Shown: positions 1-8,288, counted from the stretch's first letter. The stretch: DNA of 64,000 bases from Pseudomonas cuatrocienegasensis (GCF_900110925.1 NZ_FOFP01000006.1:50021-114020); one strand, 5' to 3'. The notes: generated from the letters alone by a model not told the origin. Numbers and translations: made by a program.

Positions 1-90
1 ACCCAGGCTACCTTTGCAACTTTTCATTTATTGGCTAGGCCATGGGCTAAGAGCAGTTCACCAGCAAGATTTAAAGCCTGGTGTAGCCAG

Positions 91-213
91 AGCGGCCAAC
101 TGCAACCGCAGATCATCATCAGCCACCGCATGACCCTGGAGGAAGCAACCGAGGGGTATCGCCTCTTCGACAAGAAGGTATTTCTGCGGCGCGAAAATGA
201 GGGCACCCCGTAA
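91..213 (+). pseudogene. Remnant of the 3' end of a zinc-dependent alcohol dehydrogenase
   Basis: The frame translates as QPQIIISHRMTLEEATEGY followed by RLFDKK. This is the usual C-terminal stretch of class III/glutathione-independent zinc alcohol dehydrogenases (the 'ISHR...EA..GY..FDKK' block). After DKK the expected acidic-Cys-Arg-Lys-Val ending is replaced by VFLRRENEGTP and a stop, which looks like a small indel in the last codons. Upstream of about base 90 the frame no longer resembles the family, so only about 40 codons are recognisable. An alternative is that the gene start lies outside the window and the upstream bases are merely divergent. No promoter or start is visible. Assignment by eye only. 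Confidence 0.5.
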
Positions 214-238
214 TATCCAGAAAGTGCGGCCGCTGTCA

Positions 239-1804
239 CTACCCCTCCCAAGGCTCAACCCGGATCACCAGGGTGCCCATAAAGCCTGGGCGCACGTTGG
301 GGCCCGTTCCTACCTCAATGCGTATTTCTCGGGCGCCGTTGACCAACTCTTTTTGCTCGGCAATTTCCGGGGCGCTGAGTTGGCCGTGTTTAGAGGTGAA
401 GCCGTATTTAACGCTTTTGTCGCGTACGGCAATGGTCAGGGTGTCTCGGTAGCTGAAGCCTTCGGCGTAGCCGTCAAACCAGAACTTGTGATCCACCTCA
501 AAGGCCGGCACGTGCACACCCAGGTCGAGGGTGAAGACCAGGGCGAGGTCGTGAGCGTCTTTGCCACGGGCATCTTTGAGCAGGTAGCCGGTGAACAGGT
601 AGATGGATTTCTTCCGCTCCTTGATGTCGTCGTATTTTTCCATCAACGCGGACGCCTGGTCGTAGCGCCTTTCGTGCAGGCTGTAGTTAGGCCCGTTGCG
701 CACCCGCGCACTGACATCGAAGTGGTAGATGCCGCCGATGGTTTTGCCTTGGTCCTTTTTCTTTTGAATGTCGGTAGGTAATGGCAGATCTTCGACCTCC
801 AGCGTCACGGTTACCTGGTAGTCGCCGAACAGGAAGCGCCGCAGGTTCTGATAACCCGCCTCAGAGTTGACGATGCCATAGGCGCCGGAATGGCTGCGCG
901 AGATGACCGCCCTGGGCGCGTCCTTCACATAGGCGTTTTCCATCATCACCAGGCCGTCGCTGCTGGGGCCGGTGCCTTTTTTCGACAGGCCAAAAAAGGC
1001 TTCATAGTCGCGGTAGTTGGAGCCGATCAGGCAGAAGAAGCGCGATGCGGGGAAGGCGCCATGCAGGTCGTTGACGGCCTGCGTACCCTTTAACCGCAGG
1101 TATTCGCGCATGCGCTCACGGTCGAAGTTGCTGATCTGCAGCCGGTCAAACGAGCCGAGATCAGGCACGTTGAACCCCAGAAAATCAATACCGTTATGGG
1201 GCGTGCCGTAGGTGAAGACTTTGTCCACCAGTGGCTCGAAAGGCTTACCAGCGCTGACATCAAGGTCTTTGGCGGTGTGGCCCGCCGCCTTCATTTCGGC
1301 CTCTGTTAAGCCATGACAGCAGGTGTTCTGCAGGTAGGTTCGGCAGATAAGCCCGCCCATGGAATGCGCCACCAGATGCACGCGGAAGTTTTCCCGGGCC
1401 TGCGGGTCGTTACCGCAGATGGTGTCGCGCACTCTGACGATAAACGCGCGCAGGCCGATGGCGAAATCTTCCATGCTCCGCCGCCTGCTGCTGCCGAGCG
1501 ACTTGGAAACGCTTTCGTAGTAGCGGTAGATCCAGATGGAGCGCACAGGCGCGAGTTTGTCCGCGTAATCGATCCCGCCATTCTGGAAGGCATCGGTATA
1601 GCCGTGGTCTTTGATAAGGCGCAGCAGTGGCGACTCGAAGATAAAGGGATGGGCGACCCCTTCAGAGTCCTGCCGGATCATCGCCGAGCCCAGGTTGAAG
1701 CCCATGTAGGGGTCAGCTGTGGTGGCTTCAATCTCGTTCATGGTGGCGGCAAAGCCGCGCAGGTAGATGATCGGGTAGTACGGGCGGGCAGTGGCGGCGG
1801 GCAT
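239..1804 (-). CDS. Alpha/beta-hydrolase, lipase/esterase-like (521 aa)
   Basis: Probable serine hydrolase acting on lipid or ester substrates. The N-terminus has a beta-strand plus oxyanion-like turn (PIIYLRGF, with Arg where lipases often have His). The nucleophile elbow AHSMGG puts Ser near residue 148, DGLV near residue 283 gives the acid, and SHSG near residue 305 the histidine, so a complete triad is visible. Residues from about 330 to the end form a beta-rich C-terminal region that I do not recognise. There is no signal peptide or membrane segment. The ATG at 1804 is preceded by AAGGAG at ideal spacing; a GTG three codons upstream is less likely. The gene stands alone. Type VI secretion lipases share this architecture, but no vgrG or immunity gene is adjacent, so that role is speculation. 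Confidence 0.75.
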   Translation of the reverse strand: MPAATARPYYPIIYLRGFAATMNEIEATTADPYMGFNLGSAMIRQDSEGVAHPFIFESPLLRLIKDHGYTDAFQNGGIDYADKLAPVRSIWIYRYYESVSKSLGSSRRRSMEDFAIGLRAFIVRVRDTICGNDPQARENFRVHLVAHSMGGLICRTYLQNTCCHGLTEAEMKAAGHTAKDLDVSAGKPFEPLVDKVFTYGTPHNGIDFLGFNVPDLGSFDRLQISNFDRERMREYLRLKGTQAVNDLHGAFPASRFFCLIGSNYRDYEAFFGLSKKGTGPSSDGLVMMENAYVKDAPRAVISRSHSGAYGIVNSEAGYQNLRRFLFGDYQVTVTLEVEDLPLPTDIQKKKDQGKTIGGIYHFDVSARVRNGPNYSLHERRYDQASALMEKYDDIKERKKSIYLFTGYLLKDARGKDAHDLALVFTLDLGVHVPAFEVDHKFWFDGYAEGFSYRDTLTIAVRDKSVKYGFTSKHGQLSAPEIAEQKELVNGAREIRIEVGTGPNVRPGFMGTLVIRVEPWEG

Positions 1805-2011
1805 GATCGGCACTCCTTGCTGAGATGATGGCCTGTTCAGGCTAGCTCAGTTTTTTAGAAGTGAAATACCGACATGATTATTTGTATATCGCCGAATTTG
1901 ACGCCAAAAAGCCGCAACGCAATGACAGCATCCCATGCGTGAGAGCCCGGTAATGGGTAACCATACAGGCACACATTGATTGCTCTGCTCATGCCTATGC
2001 GTCGTGTTGAT

Positions 2012-2040
2012 TTGACCCCGCCAAGCTCAGTGCATAGGGT
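2012..2040 (+). promoter_or_regulatory. Predicted sigma-70 promoter of the MFS gene
   Basis: TTGACC at 2012-2017 and TAGGGT at 2035-2040 are separated by 17 bp, about 35 bp ahead of the MFS start codon. This is recognised by eye only. The rest of the 1805-2073 intergenic stretch shows nothing else I can name. Confidence 0.4.
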
Positions 2041-2073
2041 GGCGCCCCCCCTGTTTTTCGTTGCCGATACCTT

Positions 2074-3252
2074 ATGTCCACCAGACCACGACTGCCTTTG
2101 ACCATCTACCTGCTGGGTGCCACGATTTTCTCGCTGGTGACGGCCGAGTTCATGGTTGCCGGGATGATGCCCGCCTTGGCCGAGGCGTTTTCCGTGTCCC
2201 TGGGTGAGGTGGGCAACCTGATCGCGTATTACGCCCTGGGCATGGCCCTGGGTGGCCCACCAGTCACGGTGCTGCTGTTGTCGCGCGGCATCGGCAGCAA
2301 GCAGGCGCTGGTTGGCTTGCTGGCGGTGTATGTGATCGGCGGCGCGCTTGCGGCGGCGGCACCGAGTTATGCGGTGCTGGCGGTGGCGCGGGTGATCATG
2401 GGGGTGTCCAGCGCCGCCTGTATCGGCCTGTGCATGACCTTGTGCGCCGCGATGGTAACGCGTGAGGAGCGCGGGCGCGCCGCCTCGGTGGTGCTCGCCG
2501 GGCTGATGTTTTCGCCTGTGGCAGGTGTGCCGCTGACCGCCTGGATCGAGCAGCATCATGGCTGGCGCGCGAGTTCCTGGGCGGTGGTGGCCCTTGCCCT
2601 CGCCTGCACACTGCTGGTGACCCTGCGCGTGCCGGCGAGCCAGGCAGGCGGCGAGCCGAAGCTCGGGCAGCAGTGGGCAACGCTGCGCAACCCCAAGCTG
2701 TGGAGCGCTTATCTGACCAGCGGGCTGATCATCGGCGCGACGTTCGCGGCGTTCAGTTATTGCACGCCCATCCTTATTGATGAGGTCGGCCTGAAACCCA
2801 GCCAGGTCGCGCCCATACTGGCGCTCTATGGCGTGGCGAATCTGATCGGCAATATGGTCGTGGGCCGCTTCGCCGACAGCCATACCTTCACCGCACTGGG
2901 CCTGGGGTTGGCGCTGCTCGTGCTCGCGCTGTGCGGCTTTGCCCTGGCGGGTGATCTGACCTGGCTCAACCTGGGCTGCTTTATCGCCATCGGCCTGACC
3001 GGCGTCGCGCTCAACCCCGCGATGGTCGCCCGCGTCATGAAGGCTGCCGAGCCCGGTGCGCTGGTCAACACGCTGCACACCTCGGTGATTACAGCGGGGC
3101 TGGCCCTGGGCAGTTGGGCGGGAGGTGCGGCGATTGAAGCGGGTTGGGGCTTGCGAGCGCCACTGTGGGTCGGCGCCGGATTGGCCCTGCTTGGGCTGCT
3201 CAGCGTGATTCGCCCATTGGCTGCACGCCGTCTGCAAGGCACCTGCGCCTAA
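2074..3252 (+). CDS. MFS transporter, DHA1 drug-efflux type (392 aa)
   Basis: Twelve hydrophobic helices span the whole 392 aa. The N-terminus TAEFMVAGMMPALAEAF is typical of the AraJ/Cmx (chloramphenicol and sugar efflux) branch of the DHA1 family. The basic loop REERGRAAS and the motif-C-like helix around GLMFSPVAGVPLTAW at about residues 145-160 are antiporter signatures. It is likely a proton-driven exporter in the inner membrane. It is monocistronic, with its own predicted promoter at 2012-2040 and the lipase gene divergent from it. The substrate cannot be told from sequence. Confidence 0.85.
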   Translation: MSTRPRLPLTIYLLGATIFSLVTAEFMVAGMMPALAEAFSVSLGEVGNLIAYYALGMALGGPPVTVLLLSRGIGSKQALVGLLAVYVIGGALAAAAPSYAVLAVARVIMGVSSAACIGLCMTLCAAMVTREERGRAASVVLAGLMFSPVAGVPLTAWIEQHHGWRASSWAVVALALACTLLVTLRVPASQAGGEPKLGQQWATLRNPKLWSAYLTSGLIIGATFAAFSYCTPILIDEVGLKPSQVAPILALYGVANLIGNMVVGRFADSHTFTALGLGLALLVLALCGFALAGDLTWLNLGCFIAIGLTGVALNPAMVARVMKAAEPGALVNTLHTSVITAGLALGSWAGGAAIEAGWGLRAPLWVGAGLALLGLLSVIRPLAARRLQGTCA

Positions 3253-3367
3253 ACACAGGGACAGGCAAGCCCGCCCTTATTCGCGATTGTGCCGCCAATT
3301 TCGCGAATAAATTGGCTCTCATCAAAAAACCTGTATGTAATTGATTTTATGGATTATTACGTTCTAT

Positions 3368-3465
3368 GTGGGAGGGGCCGGGCGGCGCTCCGCGTTAGCC
3401 GCGAATGCTTCGCGGTATAGCCAAAGCTTCGCGGCTGAAGCGGAGCGCAGCCCGGCCCCTCCCAC
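3368..3465. repeat. Large imperfect inverted repeat with expanded REP arms
   Basis: The left arm begins GTGGGAGGGGCCGGGCGGCG and the right arm ends with its near complement (CGCAGCCCGGCCCCTCCCAC). The arms are roughly 45 bases each, with a short AT-containing centre. Each arm reads like a REP head (GTGGGAG...TTAGCCGCGA) with a GC-rich insert. The same expanded arm appears near 31875-31910. Confidence 0.75.
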
Positions 3466-3645
3466 AGCAGCGGGCCCCGCGCGCATCCAGTTTGCTGCGC
3501 GACAGCGCGGCGTCTGGACGACGGGGGATCTCCTACAGGCAGGCAACAGCCTATTGGGACATCGCCTATGAACAGGCTATGCCCAAAACCGTGTTGCATC
3601 CTGTGCAAGCCGTCACGCAGCACCAGGGTGAACGACCGAACACGC

Positions 3646-3733
3646 GTAGGAGCCCCGCCTCGGGGCGAATCGATTGCAGCCATTCAGTTATTTCGGCGTT
3701 GCCCTTGGCATTCGCCGCGGGGCGCGACTCTAC
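3646..3733. repeat. REP doublet (REPIN-like)
   Basis: A forward REP (GTAGGAGCCCCGCCTCGGGG, from 3646) faces a reverse REP ending at about 3733 (CGCGGGGCGCGACTCTAC). The two heads point away from each other around a short spacer, the usual REPIN layout of Pseudomonas. Confidence 0.65.
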
Positions 3734-3759
3734 GAGAGCGCTATGGCCGCAGCCATCTC

Positions 3760-3846
3760 GTAGGAGCGCCGCCCCGGCGCGAAGCTTTTGGGCGCGCAAC
3801 GGCAATGCGCTATGGCTGCCATTCGCTGCGGGGCGGGGCTCCCAAT
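3760..3846. repeat. Second REP doublet (REPIN-like)
   Basis: A forward REP (GTAGGAGCGCCGCCCCGGCG, from 3760) faces a degenerate reverse REP (CGCTGCGGGGCGGGGCTCCC) ending at about 3846. The head orientation matches the previous doublet. Confidence 0.6.
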
Positions 3847-3964
3847 AAAGCATCGTCGCCGTGCAACAGGGCACTGGGGCATCGCCCAAGAAAAGGGGCA
3901 GGTTGTTTATTGGCCAATGAAGTGCCAACAAACAAACCTGCCCCTGTTCTCGTCACCACGCGGG

Positions 3965-4981
3965 TTAAGCGTTAGACGCAGCCGGTAGCACGCGCTTGAG
4001 GATATCGGCCAACGTGACGACGCCGAGCAAACGCTCCGCGCTCATCACCAACGCCAGTTGAACGCTCGCTTTGCGCATACGCGCCAACGCCTCGTAGACG
4101 GGGGTTTTCGCGTCGAGCACAAAGGCTTCGCGTGCCAGCTCATGCGCAGGGCGCGCCTCCGGTTCCAGCAAGGTATCGCGCACGTGCACCACCGACGGCT
4201 GAATGCCTTCAGTGCCCAGCACAAGAATGCGCAGGTGCCCGGACTGGATCGCCGCCGCGCGAACATCCGCGACGGTGGCATCACGGGTCACATGAACCAG
4301 CACCTCACCTTCGACCAGCAGCGCATCGACAGGCAGCGTGCCCAGGTCGATCAGGCCGGAGATCTGCTGCTGCATCTGTGGCTGCAGCGTGCCGACCTCT
4401 GCCGAATGCTCGACCAGTTGGCGGATGGTCTCGATATCCTGGCCACCCACTGCAGCGCTTTCGACGGGCTCAACGCCCGAGGCCTTCACGAGGCGGTTGG
4501 CCAGACGGTTCACCCAGTTCAGCAACGGGCGCAGCGGCCAGATATAGAGGCGCGAGATGATGCCAATCGCCAGCGCGGACTTCTCCGGGTGGGCAATGGC
4601 CCAGGACTTGGGCGCCATTTCACCGACCACCAGGTGCAGGAAGGTCACCAGAAACAGCGCGAGGCCGAACGCCGTAGCACCGGCAGCCCACTCGGGCATG
4701 CCCCAGGCGACAAACACCGGGCCGAGCCAAAAATCCACCGCAGGCTTGGTCACCGCACCCAGCGCAAAGGTGCAGAGCGTGATACCCAGCTGGGCACCGG
4801 CCAGCATCAAGGTCAGATCATTCATGCCGCGCAGGGCCGCCCGCGCGGATGAGCTGTGGACAGCCAGCTCTTCGAGACGGTGACGGCGAGCGCCGAGCAA
4901 CGCGAATTCGATGACAACAAACACGCCGCTCAACGCAATCAGCGCGACCGTTGCTATGGTGACAATCAGCGGATCATTCAT
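3965..4981 (-). CDS. CNNM/CBS-domain transporter, short HlyC/CorC-family protein (338 aa)
   Basis: Inner-membrane protein of the CNNM (DUF21) family, which contains Mg2+/Co2+ exporters. A DUF21 membrane domain with four hydrophobic helices spans residues 1 to about 190, including the HLVVGEMAPKSWAIAHPE signature. A CBS pair follows at about 215-335. The C-terminal CorC_HlyC domain present in full-length relatives is missing, so the protein ends at the CBS pair. Its ATG overlaps the stop of the upstream paralogue by ATGA, so the two are translationally coupled and may work as a heteromer. The ion specificity is inferred from the family. Confidence 0.85.
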   Translation of the reverse strand: MNDPLIVTIATVALIALSGVFVVIEFALLGARRHRLEELAVHSSSARAALRGMNDLTLMLAGAQLGITLCTFALGAVTKPAVDFWLGPVFVAWGMPEWAAGATAFGLALFLVTFLHLVVGEMAPKSWAIAHPEKSALAIGIISRLYIWPLRPLLNWVNRLANRLVKASGVEPVESAAVGGQDIETIRQLVEHSAEVGTLQPQMQQQISGLIDLGTLPVDALLVEGEVLVHVTRDATVADVRAAAIQSGHLRILVLGTEGIQPSVVHVRDTLLEPEARPAHELAREAFVLDAKTPVYEALARMRKASVQLALVMSAERLLGVVTLADILKRVLPAASNA

Positions 4982-6354
4982 TGCCCGTCCTCCGTCATCG
5001 CTATTTTGACGAGTCGCACGCGCACTGCAGTCGGCACATGGCGCTCAATGCGCAGCACATCCACGTCCAGTCGATACCTGATGGGTTCATCGGAGATCAG
5101 TTCGGCAGGGTCGATTGGCAGCTCGATGGTGACGGTGTCACCCTCGGCCGGCAGCGCACCCAGCTCGGCGATAAGCATGCCGGCAACGGTCTCGACATCC
5201 ACACGCGGCAGGTCATGGCCAATCACGCGTCTGACCTCGTCGAGGTGCACGTCGCCCTCCATGACCCAGGTGTCGTCGCCCTCGGGAACAATGGCATCGC
5301 CCGCTTCGGCATCGTGCTCATCGGTAATTTCACCGACGATTTCCATGGCGAGGTCCTCAATCGTAAGGACGCCAGCAAAACCGCCGTATTCATCGATCAC
5401 GCAGGCCAACTGGTTGGTGGTCTGGACCAGCTGGTCCAGCGCATCCGGCAGCAGCATCAGCGTCGGCAGGACCTTGGCAGGGCGCATCAGCGAGGCCACA
5501 GTTTCGTGGCCATTACCGGCATCGAGGCGCGCCAGCACGTCGGCCAGGTGTACGACACCGACAGGGGCATCGTCGTCGTCAATCACCGGGTAGCGGGTAT
5601 GGGCACGCGCCATCAGGCCACGCAACTCTTCAAGCGTCGTATCGGGTTCGACCCAGTCCACTTGCGAGCGGGGCACCATCGCGTGCTCGACATTGCGCTG
5701 CGGGAAGTCGAGCATGCGATCCATCATCAGCGAGAGCTCACGCGGCAGGTCGCCGCTGTCACGCGAGTCGGCGATGATGTGCGGCAGGTCGGTAGCAGAG
5801 GCGCTCACGTCCAGGTCGTGAATCGGCTCGATACGCAGCAGCTTCAGCAGCAGGTTGGCCGATTTGTCGAAGAAGCTGATCAACCAGCCGAACGCCGACA
5901 TATAGAACAGCGTGGAGCGGGCAAGGCCCAGCGACAGCGGCTCAGGGTTGGCAATGGCGAGGTTCTTCGGATACAGCTCACCGACGATCATCTGGATAAT
6001 CGTCGCCGCCACCAGCGCCAGCCCCGTGCCCACGGCCACGCGGGCCTCAACCGGAATATCGGTCCCGGCCAGCAGAACAGCTAATGACTCGCCGACCAAG
6101 GGCTCAGCGACATAACCCACCAGCAAGCCGGTGACAGTAATGCCGAGCTGCGCGCCCGAGAGCATAAAGCTGGTGCGCTGGGTAACGGCCAATGCGCGCT
6201 GCGCTTTCGTATCGCCGGTAGCCGCCAGCGCGGCGAGCCGGGTACGGTCGACGGCCATATAGGCAAATTCTTGCGCAACGAAATAGCCGTTCACGGCGAT
6301 GATCGCCAGGATGACCAGGATGCCAAGAAGGAGGGTAAGGAGAGGTTCGATCAT
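4978..6354 (-). CDS. CNNM/CorC-family transporter, full length (458 aa)
   Basis: First gene of the coupled pair. Residues 1 to about 200 are the DUF21 membrane domain, with the family hallmark MIVGELYPKNLAIANPE. A CBS pair lies at about 215-345 and contains the DEYGGFAGVLTIEDLAMEIVGEI signature in two parts. The CorC_HlyC domain fills about 365-450. Length and order match the standard family plan for Mg2+/Co2+ or general divalent-cation efflux and magnesium homeostasis. The ATG at 6354 overlaps the stop of a 66-codon upstream frame by ATGA, and the 250-base leader contains small inverted repeats, so regulation through the leader is possible. Confidence 0.85.
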   Translation of the reverse strand: MIEPLLTLLLGILVILAIIAVNGYFVAQEFAYMAVDRTRLAALAATGDTKAQRALAVTQRTSFMLSGAQLGITVTGLLVGYVAEPLVGESLAVLLAGTDIPVEARVAVGTGLALVAATIIQMIVGELYPKNLAIANPEPLSLGLARSTLFYMSAFGWLISFFDKSANLLLKLLRIEPIHDLDVSASATDLPHIIADSRDSGDLPRELSLMMDRMLDFPQRNVEHAMVPRSQVDWVEPDTTLEELRGLMARAHTRYPVIDDDDAPVGVVHLADVLARLDAGNGHETVASLMRPAKVLPTLMLLPDALDQLVQTTNQLACVIDEYGGFAGVLTIEDLAMEIVGEITDEHDAEAGDAIVPEGDDTWVMEGDVHLDEVRRVIGHDLPRVDVETVAGMLIAELGALPAEGDTVTIELPIDPAELISDEPIRYRLDVDVLRIERHVPTAVRVRLVKIAMTEDGQ

Positions 6355-6551
6355 TTGGCTGCAAGACCAAATTCAGAAAGGCTGTAGCGGCTGAGTGTTG
6401 CAGGGCTGGGGTCCACGAAGGCGTCCATGTAGAAAGGGACAGCGAGAATACGGCTGACAGCCCCATGTCGTCTAGCAGCAGATAGTTTTCCATTTGTAAG
6501 TGCCGTAAGCCCCCTATTACCGGGAGCTGAGCCTGAAAAGGCAGGCGCCAC
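6351..6551 (-). other. Possible leader ORF (66 codons) overlapping the CorC gene
   Basis: An open frame from 6551 ends with TGA inside the ATGA that starts the CorC-family gene. Its last 25 codons (MDAFVDPSPATLSRYSLSEF and GLAAK) have C-rich third positions like real genes here, while the first half does not. Upstream on the same strand are two small inverted repeats, CACCT...AGGTG and GCCTG...CAGGC. It could be a leader peptide or structured 5' UTR, or simple chance. No good ribosome-binding site is visible for the 66-codon form. Confidence 0.3.
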
Positions 6552-6604
6552 CTGTCGACTTAGGTGCAGCCGCCAAATTAAACCGCGAATACCCCTTGCG
6601 GCCT

Positions 6605-7630
6605 TCAGCCACTGCCCCGCTCGATCAACTCGAACCCCACATCCAGCCGCAGAGGCTCGCGCGCCAGGGTCGGATCGGCGATGCGGGCCAGTAGCGCTTC
6701 GGCAATGGCGTGGCCGATGCGGGCGCCGTCGACCCGCACGGTAGTCAGCGGCGGGTGGGTATGGGCGGCGCAGGACAGGTCGCCAAAACCCAACACGGCG
6801 AGGTCCTGCGGCACGCGCAGGCCGAGGTTGGCGGCCTCAGCGAGCACGCCCTGGGCGAGGGTGTCGGAGCTGCACACCACGGCATCGCCCGCGCTGCCCG
6901 CTTGCAGCAGTTGAGCGAGCCCTTCGCGCCCCACCGCCAGGGTCGCCGGCGCCGGCAGTATCTGCGCGGCCAGCAGTTCGAAGCCTTGTTGCGCCAGGGC
7001 CTGGGTCAGGCTGCGGTAACGGCGCAGGCCGCGCGGGTCGTCGAGAGTGACCACGGAAATGCGCCGGTAGCCTTTGCTCAGCAGGTACTGCGCCAGGGCC
7101 TGGCCCACCGCCTCGTGGGAGAAGCCCACCAGCATGTCCAGCGGCTTGGCGCACAGGTCCCAGGCTTGCACCACGGGTATGCCGACCCGTGCCAGGCGCT
7201 CGCGGCTGGTTTGGGTGTGCTCGGTGCCGGTCAGGACGATGCCATCCGGGCGGCGACCCAGCACCGCCTCAAGCAATGCCTCCTCCTGTTGCGGGTCGTA
7301 GCCGGTCAGCCCCAGCAAGGTCTGGTAGCCGGCAGCGGCCAGGCGGTCGGTGAGCGCTTGCACGGTGTCGGCAAAGATCGAGTTGGCGATGGTCGGCAAG
7401 AAGATCGCCACCAGACGGCTGCGCGCCGAGGCCAGGGCGCCGGCGGCAAGGTTGGGCACGTAGCCAGTGGCACGCACCGCCTCCAGCACTCGCCGACGGG
7501 TGGCGTCGCTGACCACCTCGGGCCGGCCCAGGGCGCGGGACACGGTGATGGGGGAAACCCCGGCGACCTTGGCCACATCAATCAGCGTGGGCGTACCGGG
7601 GGAGCGGGAACTGAGGGGTTGTCTGCTCAT
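6605..7630 (-). CDS. LacI-family transcriptional regulator (341 aa)
   Basis: Sugar-responsive repressor. The helix-turn-helix with hinge occupies residues 14-70 (LIDVAKVAGVSPITVSRAL, then YVPN.AAGALAS), and the periplasmic-binding-protein-like sensor domain fills the rest. It resembles the GntR (gluconate) branch of LacI proteins. It is transcribed away from udh across a 658-base intergenic region, and a perfect 7-3-7 palindrome (7675-7691) lies 45 bases upstream of its start. That palindrome fits the FadR-type consensus better than a LacI operator, so the GntR protein at 14190-14945 may control it. Its effector is probably a sugar acid, inferred from the neighbours. Confidence 0.85.
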   Translation of the reverse strand: MSRQPLSSRSPGTPTLIDVAKVAGVSPITVSRALGRPEVVSDATRRRVLEAVRATGYVPNLAAGALASARSRLVAIFLPTIANSIFADTVQALTDRLAAAGYQTLLGLTGYDPQQEEALLEAVLGRRPDGIVLTGTEHTQTSRERLARVGIPVVQAWDLCAKPLDMLVGFSHEAVGQALAQYLLSKGYRRISVVTLDDPRGLRRYRSLTQALAQQGFELLAAQILPAPATLAVGREGLAQLLQAGSAGDAVVCSSDTLAQGVLAEAANLGLRVPQDLAVLGFGDLSCAAHTHPPLTTVRVDGARIGHAIAEALLARIADPTLAREPLRLDVGFELIERGSG

Positions 7631-7674
7631 GGGCCTCGCGCATCGGTAGATGAACGGCCCTTAGCTTATGGGAC

Positions 7675-7691
7675 TGGTTGTCACACAACCA
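7675..7691. promoter_or_regulatory. Palindromic operator, site A (LacI gene promoter)
   Basis: TGGTTGT-CAC-ACAACCA is a perfect inverted repeat and fits the FadR-subfamily consensus TNGT-N3-ACNA. It lies 45 bases upstream of the LacI-type gene. It shares the core GTTGTCA-Y-ACAAC with site B. Confidence 0.6.
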
Positions 7692-7821
7692 CCAGAACCT
7701 GCAGTGAGACGACCTAGCGCCACCGGCCTGGGGACTGTCGACGTCGCGTCGCGAGCCGTGCATTTATCTGTAAGGAGCGAAAGGGGCGTCTAGCCGTTAA
7801 TTCACGAAATTCGCGAGACAA

Positions 7822-7843
7822 TCGCGAATAAATTCGCTCCTAC
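7822..7843 (-). repeat. REP element
   Basis: The complement of GTAGGAGCGAATTTATTCG followed by CGA, the typical Pseudomonas REP. The same sequence occurs in the other orientation at 31827-31848. It sits in the 7631-8288 intergenic region, which otherwise holds the three operators and the udh promoter listed here; I see nothing in 7992-8191. Confidence 0.7.
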
Positions 7844-7974
7844 CGGGGGTAACAGCTGACAGGCCATAGCCTTTGCATGCCGCGATAGCCAAAGCGGCCA
7901 CGCTCATATGGGTGGATACAGGCCCGCAGAGCAGCGCACCTGCGAAGACCTATCATCATCACGGCACGAGATAC

Positions 7975-7987
7975 GTTGTCATACAAC
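7975..7987. promoter_or_regulatory. Palindromic operator, site B
   Basis: GTTGT-CAT-ACAAC is a perfect 5-3-5 inverted repeat identical to the core of site A except for one central base. It lies about 240 bases upstream of the udh promoter, so it could support looping with site C. Confidence 0.5.
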
Positions 7988-8191
7988 TATAGGTAGTCAT
8001 CGCCCTGCCCCACTCAGCGCAAACGCACTGCACCCGCCAAGCAAAACAGCCCGCGGCCACTGCGCCCAGCCAGGAGTATCAGGCTAGAGCCTTCCAAGGC
8101 AAACATGCAGTAATCGTTAACGGCCCACTTGGCCCTTCCCCTCGGCGGACACGTGGACGACCAGTCACGTTAATTTTCCACCTAGGTCGCG

Positions 8192-8220
8192 TTGACATCA
8201 GCCCTCTGGGATGTTGATAA
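8192..8220 (+). promoter_or_regulatory. Predicted sigma-70 promoter of the udh operon
   Basis: TTGACA (8192-8197) and TGATAA (8215-8220) are 17 bp apart, close to consensus. Transcription would start near 8227, directly before operator site C. This also argues against a udh start at the ATG at 8211, which lies inside the promoter. Confidence 0.6.
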
Positions 8221-8229
8221 TCGGTGCAA

Positions 8230-8249
8230 GTCATACGACAACGTATGAC
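8230..8249. promoter_or_regulatory. Palindromic operator, site C (udh promoter)
   Basis: GTCATACG-ACAA-CGTATGAC is an 8-4-8 inverted repeat lying at the predicted transcription start, a position typical of a repressor site. On the minus strand it contains GTTGTCGTATGAC, which differs from the core of sites A/B at three or four positions and is close to site D. Confidence 0.6.
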
Positions 8250-8288
8250 ATCCTCATAAAAACAAACAACAAGAGTTCAGGCCCCGCC

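Larger units (their letters stand above)
3253..3964. repeat. Gene-free region rich in REP palindromes
   Basis: This 712-base stretch contains no convincing gene. It holds a degenerate REP just after the MFS gene (3280-3320, with CGCGAATAAATT), a large hairpin (3368-3465), two REP pairs in inverted orientation (3646-3733 and 3760-3846), and about 110 bases before the CorC-type gene in which I see nothing. Confidence 0.75.

Noticed and set aside
1855-3237. A 460-codon open frame opposite the MFS gene
   Set aside because: Gln/His/Arg-rich translation typical of an antisense shadow in GC-rich DNA; the plus-strand frame encodes a clear 12-helix transporter.
8211-8288. Longer N-terminus for uronate dehydrogenase from the ATG at 8211
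   Set aside because: It overlaps the predicted -10 box and operator, and family proteins begin close to the codon at 8289.
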